Shown piece after piece: positions 60,445-64,000 of a DNA stretch of 64,000 nucleotides (within the stretch, counting starts at the first letter, position 1; every line of letters starts with the position of its first letter). Position numbers and translations under genes: made by a program. The stretch lies in assembly GCF_043195135.1 (NCBI RefSeq), contig NZ_JBAFWP010000017.1. One strand, 5' to 3'. Below the pieces are notes generated by a model. It was not told the DNA's origin. It made no database searches and saw only the letters and a list, made by a program, of their open reading frames with translations. This DNA comes from NCEH01 sp043195135 (GTDB lineage Bacteria; Pseudomonadota; Alphaproteobacteria; Rhizobiales; Xanthobacteraceae).

Positions 60445-60480
60445 GGAGCCCTGCGTCCTCCGCGAACGACGCGGGGCTCC
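60445..60480. other. Stem-loop between tkt and gap
   Basis: GGAGCCCTGCGTC (60445-60457) pairs with GACGCGGGGCTCC (60468-60480) with one G-T mismatch and a 10-nt loop. It lies 20 bp after the tkt stop. No T tract follows on the minus strand, so it may slow or protect rather than terminate. Confidence 0.55.
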
Positions 60481-60500
60481 TTAAAACAGCTCCGTGCGGC

Positions 60501-62489
60501 TCAATCCTGGCGCAGTTGCGCCAAGGCCGCGGCAACCACGGCCTCAGCCGTAATGCCGAAATGCTTGTACAGTTCCTTCGCCGGGGCGCTGGCCCCGAAG
60601 CTGCTCATGCCGATGAAGGCGGCATCCGAGCCGATGATCGCGTCCCAGCCCATGCGGATGGCGGCCTCGATGCCGACCTTGGCCGGGGCGTTGCCGACCA
60701 CCGCGCGCCGCTCTGCCGCCGGGCGGGCGAGGAACAGTTCGAACGAGGGCACCGACACCACGCGGGTGGCGACACCCTGCGCTTCCAGCAGCTTCTGGGC
60801 CTCGACCGCGAGCGAGACTTCCGAGCCGGTGGCGAACAGCGAGACCTGGGCCTCCGCGCTGGCCGGGCTGATCTCATAGGCGCCTTCCGCCGTGCGGTTG
60901 GCATCGTCGCTCGCGCGCAGCAGGGGCAGGTTCTGGCGCGAGAGGATCAGGGCGCTCGGCCGGTCCTTGGCCTTCAGCGCGATCTCCCAGGCTTCCGCCG
61001 TCTCCACCGTGTCCGCCGGGCGCAGCACCAGCAGGCCGGGAATGGCGCGCAGGGCGGCGAGATGCTCCACCGGCTGGTGGGTGGGGCCGTCCTCGCCGAG
61101 GCCGATGGAATCATGCGTCAGCACATGGATCGCCTGGGTCCCCATCAGCGCCGCGAGGCGGATCGCCGGGCGCGAATAATCCGAGAACACCAGGAAGGTG
61201 CCGGAATAGGGAATGATGCCGCCGTGCAGCGCCAGCCCGTTCATGGCGGCGGCCATGCCGTGCTCGCGCACGCCCCAATGGACGAAGGTGCCGGCGAAAT
61301 CGTCGGGCGAAATCGCCTTCATGCCCTTGGCGCGGGTGTTGTTGGAGCCGGTGAGGTCGGCCGAGCCGCCGAGCATTTCCGGCACCACCGGGGTGAGGGC
61401 ATCCAGCACGATCTCGGACGACTTGCGGGTGGCGACGGCGCCGCCGTCGGCCACCGCCTTGGCCTTGGCGGCCTTCACCGCCGCGTCGAGCGCAGCCGGC
61501 AGGATGCCGGAGACGCGGCGCTCGAACTCGGCCCTGTCGGCGGCGGGCAGCGCGGCGAGGCGCTCGGCCCAGGCGCTGCGCGCGGAGGCGCTGCGGGCGG
61601 CGGCTTGCGCCCAGGCCTCGCGCGCATCGTCCGGGATCTCGAACGCGCCGGCTTCCCAGCCGAGCGCGGCACGGGTCGCGGCGATCTCCGCGGCGCCGAG
61701 CGGCGAGCCATGGGCCTTTTCCGAACCCGCCTTGGCGGGGGAGCCGAAGCCGATGGTGGTGCGGCAGGCGATCAGGGTCGGCCGGTCCGCGGCCTTGGCG
61801 GCTTCGAGCGCGGCGCGGATGGCGACCGGGTCGTGCCCGTCCACGCGCGTCGTCGCCCAATTGGAGGCGGCGAAGCGGGCGAGCTGGTCGGTGGAGCCGG
61901 AAATCGAGGTCGCGCCGTCGATGGAGATGCGGTTGTCGTCCCACATCACGATCAGCTTGGAGAGCTTCATGTGGCCGGCGAGGTCGATGGCCTCCTGGCT
62001 GATGCCTTCCATCAGGTCGCCGTCGGAGGCGAGCACGTAGGTATAGTGGTCCACCACCTCGCGGCCGAAGCGGGCCGCCATCAGGCGCTCGCCCATGGCC
62101 ATGCCGACGGCGGTGGAAATGCCCTGGCCGAGTGGGCCGGTGGTGGTCTCGATGCCGGGGGTGATGAAGTTTTCCGGATGGCCGGGGGTGAGCGAACCCA
62201 GCTGGCGGAACTTCTTGATCTCCTCGATGCTCACGCCTTCCACGCCGAGCAGGTGCAGCAAGGCATAGAGCAGCATGGAGCCGTGGCCGGCGGAGAGCAC
62301 GAAGCGGTCGCGGTCCGGCCACTTGGGATCGGCCGGATCGAACTTGATGATGTCGCAGAACAGGACCGTGGCGATGTCGGCGGCACCCATGGGCAGGCCG
62401 GGATGACCGGAATTCGCGGCTTCCACGGCATCGATGGCGAGGAAGCGGATGGCGTTGGCCATGCGGTCATGGCGTTCGCGACTGGACAT
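60501..62489 (-). CDS. tkt: Transketolase
   Basis: A 662-residue thiamine-diphosphate enzyme of the pentose-phosphate and Calvin pathways. FLAIDAVEAANSGHPGLPMGAA holds the N-terminal His/Gly-Pro motif. The TPP-binding site is VLASDGDLMEGISQEAID followed by VMWDDN. The C-terminal half has THDSIGLGEDGPTHQPVEH. I choose ATG 62489, 11 nt after GGAG; a TTG three codons earlier is only 2 nt from it. A good promoter lies 74 bp upstream. It leads the tkt-gap-pgk-fba cluster. Confidence 0.96.
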   Translation of the reverse strand: MSSRERHDRMANAIRFLAIDAVEAANSGHPGLPMGAADIATVLFCDIIKFDPADPKWPDRDRFVLSAGHGSMLLYALLHLLGVEGVSIEEIKKFRQLGSLTPGHPENFITPGIETTTGPLGQGISTAVGMAMGERLMAARFGREVVDHYTYVLASDGDLMEGISQEAIDLAGHMKLSKLIVMWDDNRISIDGATSISGSTDQLARFAASNWATTRVDGHDPVAIRAALEAAKAADRPTLIACRTTIGFGSPAKAGSEKAHGSPLGAAEIAATRAALGWEAGAFEIPDDAREAWAQAAARSASARSAWAERLAALPAADRAEFERRVSGILPAALDAAVKAAKAKAVADGGAVATRKSSEIVLDALTPVVPEMLGGSADLTGSNNTRAKGMKAISPDDFAGTFVHWGVREHGMAAAMNGLALHGGIIPYSGTFLVFSDYSRPAIRLAALMGTQAIHVLTHDSIGLGEDGPTHQPVEHLAALRAIPGLLVLRPADTVETAEAWEIALKAKDRPSALILSRQNLPLLRASDDANRTAEGAYEISPASAEAQVSLFATGSEVSLAVEAQKLLEAQGVATRVVSVPSFELFLARPAAERRAVVGNAPAKVGIEAAIRMGWDAIIGSDAAFIGMSSFGASAPAKELYKHFGITAEAVVAAALAQLRQD

Positions 62490-62562
62490 GCGGGGCAAGT
62501 CTCCGGCGCCCGGGGCGCCCTATGGGCAACAAGAGCCAAGCGGCAGATGCCGCGGCGCGGCA

Positions 62563-62590
62563 GTGATAGCAGCGCTGCCAGGGGTGTCAA
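62563..62590 (-). promoter_or_regulatory. Putative sigma-70-type promoter of tkt
   Basis: On the minus strand a perfect TTGACA (62585-62590) is followed by a 16-nt spacer and TATCAC (62563-62568), about 74 bp before the tkt start. The -35 is exact and the -10 matches four of six bases. Confidence 0.55.
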
Positions 62591-62764
62591 ACGCAGCGGA
62601 AGTCGTAGGTCAAGGGATCGGGCCCCGGCCGCGCCGCGCCGGATGGTCGCGCCCCGGCGCCGCGCGCCTGTTGCCATTTGTTCGCAAAGGCATTTTTCCC
62701 GCAGCGCGGCAGGCCGGCGCAAACACCCGGCCGCGGGCGCAGATCGGCCGATAATGTCGCAGGC

Positions 62765-63298
62765 TTATTTGCCGGCTTTGGCCAGCAGGGCGCGCAGGGA
62801 CTCCCGCCCGCCACCCCATTGCACGTCGGCGATGCGCCAGCCGGCGCTGGTGCGAACCACCTTGTAGGCGATCGACTTGGTCTCGTCGAAATTCAGGAAT
62901 TGCGCCGTCACCAGCGCCTCGCCCGGCGAGACCGTCTTGGTCTGGTAGGTCACCGGGGAGAGTTCGAAATCCTGCCCGTCGATGAAGGGGTCGAAATCGA
63001 GCCGCGGCTCGGCGCGCTTGGCGTCCGCCACCATCAGCTTCGCCAGGGTCGGATCGAAATAGGTCTTGGTGGTCGCGGGGTCGTTATAGTCGAAGCTCAC
63101 CACCGCCTCGGGAGCGGTGTCGAAATAATGCTGGTAGAGCGCGCGCACCACGGCGTCCGGCGTCTGGCCCGACTGGCCGGCTTGGGCCGAGGCGGGCGTG
63201 GGCTTGGCGCCCTGCGCCGCCGCCGGGAGCAGGTGCGTCCATGCCGCGACCAGCACGGCGGCCATCACCAGCAGGGCGCGCCCCGCCACTCGCGTCAT
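62765..63298 (-). CDS. DUF3828 domain exported protein
   Basis: A 177-residue protein beginning with a signal peptide (TRVAGRALLVMAAVLVAAW, then LLPAAAQG with cleavage near Ala residue 28). The mature part has a DUF3828-like NTF2-fold pattern: VRALYQHYFDT, DFDPFIDGQDFELSPVTYQT, YKVVRTSAGWRIADVQWG. Its function is unknown. I choose ATG 63298 because it puts the signal peptide at the N-terminus; upstream in-frame ATG codons would add a Gly-rich stretch. It is 275 bp upstream of tkt on the same strand. Confidence 0.78.
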   Translation of the reverse strand: MTRVAGRALLVMAAVLVAAWTHLLPAAAQGAKPTPASAQAGQSGQTPDAVVRALYQHYFDTAPEAVVSFDYNDPATTKTYFDPTLAKLMVADAKRAEPRLDFDPFIDGQDFELSPVTYQTKTVSPGEALVTAQFLNFDETKSIAYKVVRTSAGWRIADVQWGGGRESLRALLAKAGK

Positions 63299-63501
63299 GT
63301 TCCGCGCGGCGGGAATCCGCGCCCCGCCATTCCCCGTGCCGCCCATCGCGTTTCCACCCATCGCGTCCTGCTTCGTTCCGGCCGGTGCAGGGCGGGTTTC
63401 GCCCCGCCGGCCGGCCAAACGGTCTCTTGCTCGCCCTAATTCCCGTTGACAAGTGGCAAGACGGCTCTGTTTTCGCTCCGACTCAGCTACACTCGAATTT
63501 C

Positions 63502-63804
63502 ATGTACGCCTTGAAGCAACGCCCGGCCGAGACTGGACCCATCGAAACGGCAACGCAGCGTCTGCACGCCGCGCTCGATGCCTTGACCGACGCGCTGGAG
63601 CGGCGGCGCGATGCCGATCGCCACCAGCAGGCTTTGCTGGCGCAGCTCCATGCCATGGGCAACGACCGCGCCCGCCTCGCCGAGGAACTGGACGGCGCGC
63701 GCGAGAAGGTGGCGGAGCTCGGGGAAGTGGCCCAGGAAGTCACCCGGCGCCTGGATGTGGCCATGAGCACGATCCGCGACGTGCTCGCGACTCACGGCGG
63801 ATAG
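63502..63804 (+). CDS. DUF4164 coiled-coil protein
   Basis: A 100-residue helical protein upstream of zapA. ATQRLHAALDALTDALERRRD and ARLAEELDGAREKVAELGEVA form coiled coils. The family (DUF4164) is found in this spot in alphaproteobacteria. The role is unknown, but neighbourhood with zapA suggests division or envelope work. The zapA start is 1 bp after its stop. It is divergent from the DUF3828 gene. Confidence 0.8.
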   Translation: MYALKQRPAETGPIETATQRLHAALDALTDALERRRDADRHQQALLAQLHAMGNDRARLAEELDGAREKVAELGEVAQEVTRRLDVAMSTIRDVLATHGG

Positions 63805-63805
63805 C

Positions 63806-64000
63806 ATGGCGCAAGTCAGCGTCACCATTGCCGGCCGCTATTATCGCATGGCCTGCGACGAGGGGCAGGAAGAGCATCTCATCCGCCTCGCCCGCGACAT
63901 CGACAGCCGCATCGCCCAATTGCGCACCGCCTTCGGCGAGATCGGCGACCAGCGCCTCACCGTCATGGCCGCCGTCACCATCGCCGACGAACTGGCCGAG
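63806..64000 (+). CDS. zapA: Cell division protein ZapA (partial)
   Basis: The first 65 residues of ZapA are inside the window and the gene runs off the end. AQVSVTIAGRYYRMACDEGQE and EEHLIRLARDIDSRIAQLR are the ZapA N-terminal domain, which binds FtsZ and bundles protofilaments. It follows the DUF4164 gene directly and is probably cotranscribed with it. In this bacterial group 6S RNA often follows zapA, but that part is not visible. Confidence 0.9.
   Translation, partial: MAQVSVTIAGRYYRMACDEGQEEHLIRLARDIDSRIAQLRTAFGEIGDQRLTVMAAVTIADELAE

Overview
This is a high-GC alphaproteobacterial chromosome segment. The gene content suggests a member of the Hyphomicrobiales (Rhizobiales), perhaps close to the Xanthobacter/Azorhizobium/Ancylobacter group. 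The clues are the imp-type order of the type VI secretion genes, the cytochrome c / kdsB / pheA neighbourhood, a LexA box of the GTTC-N7-GTTC type before imuA-imuB-dnaE2, and the zapA / tkt / gap / pgk / fba cluster. The organism call is inference from content, not from a database match. I saw no tRNA, rRNA, integrase, transposase or CRISPR array.

Region 1 (1-21.3 kb, + strand): a type VI secretion (T6SS) locus. Order: vgrG, a DUF6931-like gene, an FHA gene, tssK, an OmpA-tailed tssL, tssM, tssA, tssB, tssC, a second tssC-like gene (impD), tagJ/impE, tssE, tssF, tssG, then a SAM-methyltransferase with a regulatory domain. A strong intrinsic terminator at 21301-21332 closes it. The order matches impI-J-K-L followed by impA-H of the Rhizobium imp locus. 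Hcp, ClpV (TssH), TssJ, PAAR, and the kinase/phosphatase/TagF genes are not in the window. The methyltransferase and the DUF6931 protein are the least understood parts.

Region 2 (21.4-28.8 kb): housekeeping genes. A membrane-anchored cytochrome c faces kdsB and pheA. Just after pheA is a perfect 16-bp ParB-binding parS palindrome (23940-23955), which suggests an origin-proximal location. Then come an NCS2 permease with an extra C-terminal soluble domain, nudC, argJ and mutT.

Region 3 (28.8-38.8 kb): four tandem units of about 285 bp. Each holds a long inverted repeat and a copy of the 3' end of the adjacent thioesterase gene. The thioesterase, an iron-type alcohol dehydrogenase, a methyltransferase, DUF1850, a TRAP 4TM/12TM permease and a TAXI solute-binding protein follow on the minus strand. 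Then come a glycerate kinase, a GNAT protein and an SMR transporter.

Region 4 (38.9-46.2 kb, - strand): the SOS mutagenesis operon imuA-imuB-dnaE2 behind a perfect LexA box. All three proteins carry unusual in-frame repeats or insertions, including an inverted-repeat element inside dnaE2.

Region 5 (46.3-51.4 kb): a GlxA-like AraC regulator divergent from a haloperoxidase-like hydrolase, a PEBP-like protein, an MFS exporter and a second alpha/beta hydrolase.

Region 6 (51.5-64 kb): a MotA/MotB-like envelope pair, inositol monophosphatase, a Sel1-repeat protein overlapping a ThiE-like gene, fba, pgk, gap and tkt of central carbon metabolism, a DUF3828 protein, a DUF4164 protein and the start of zapA.
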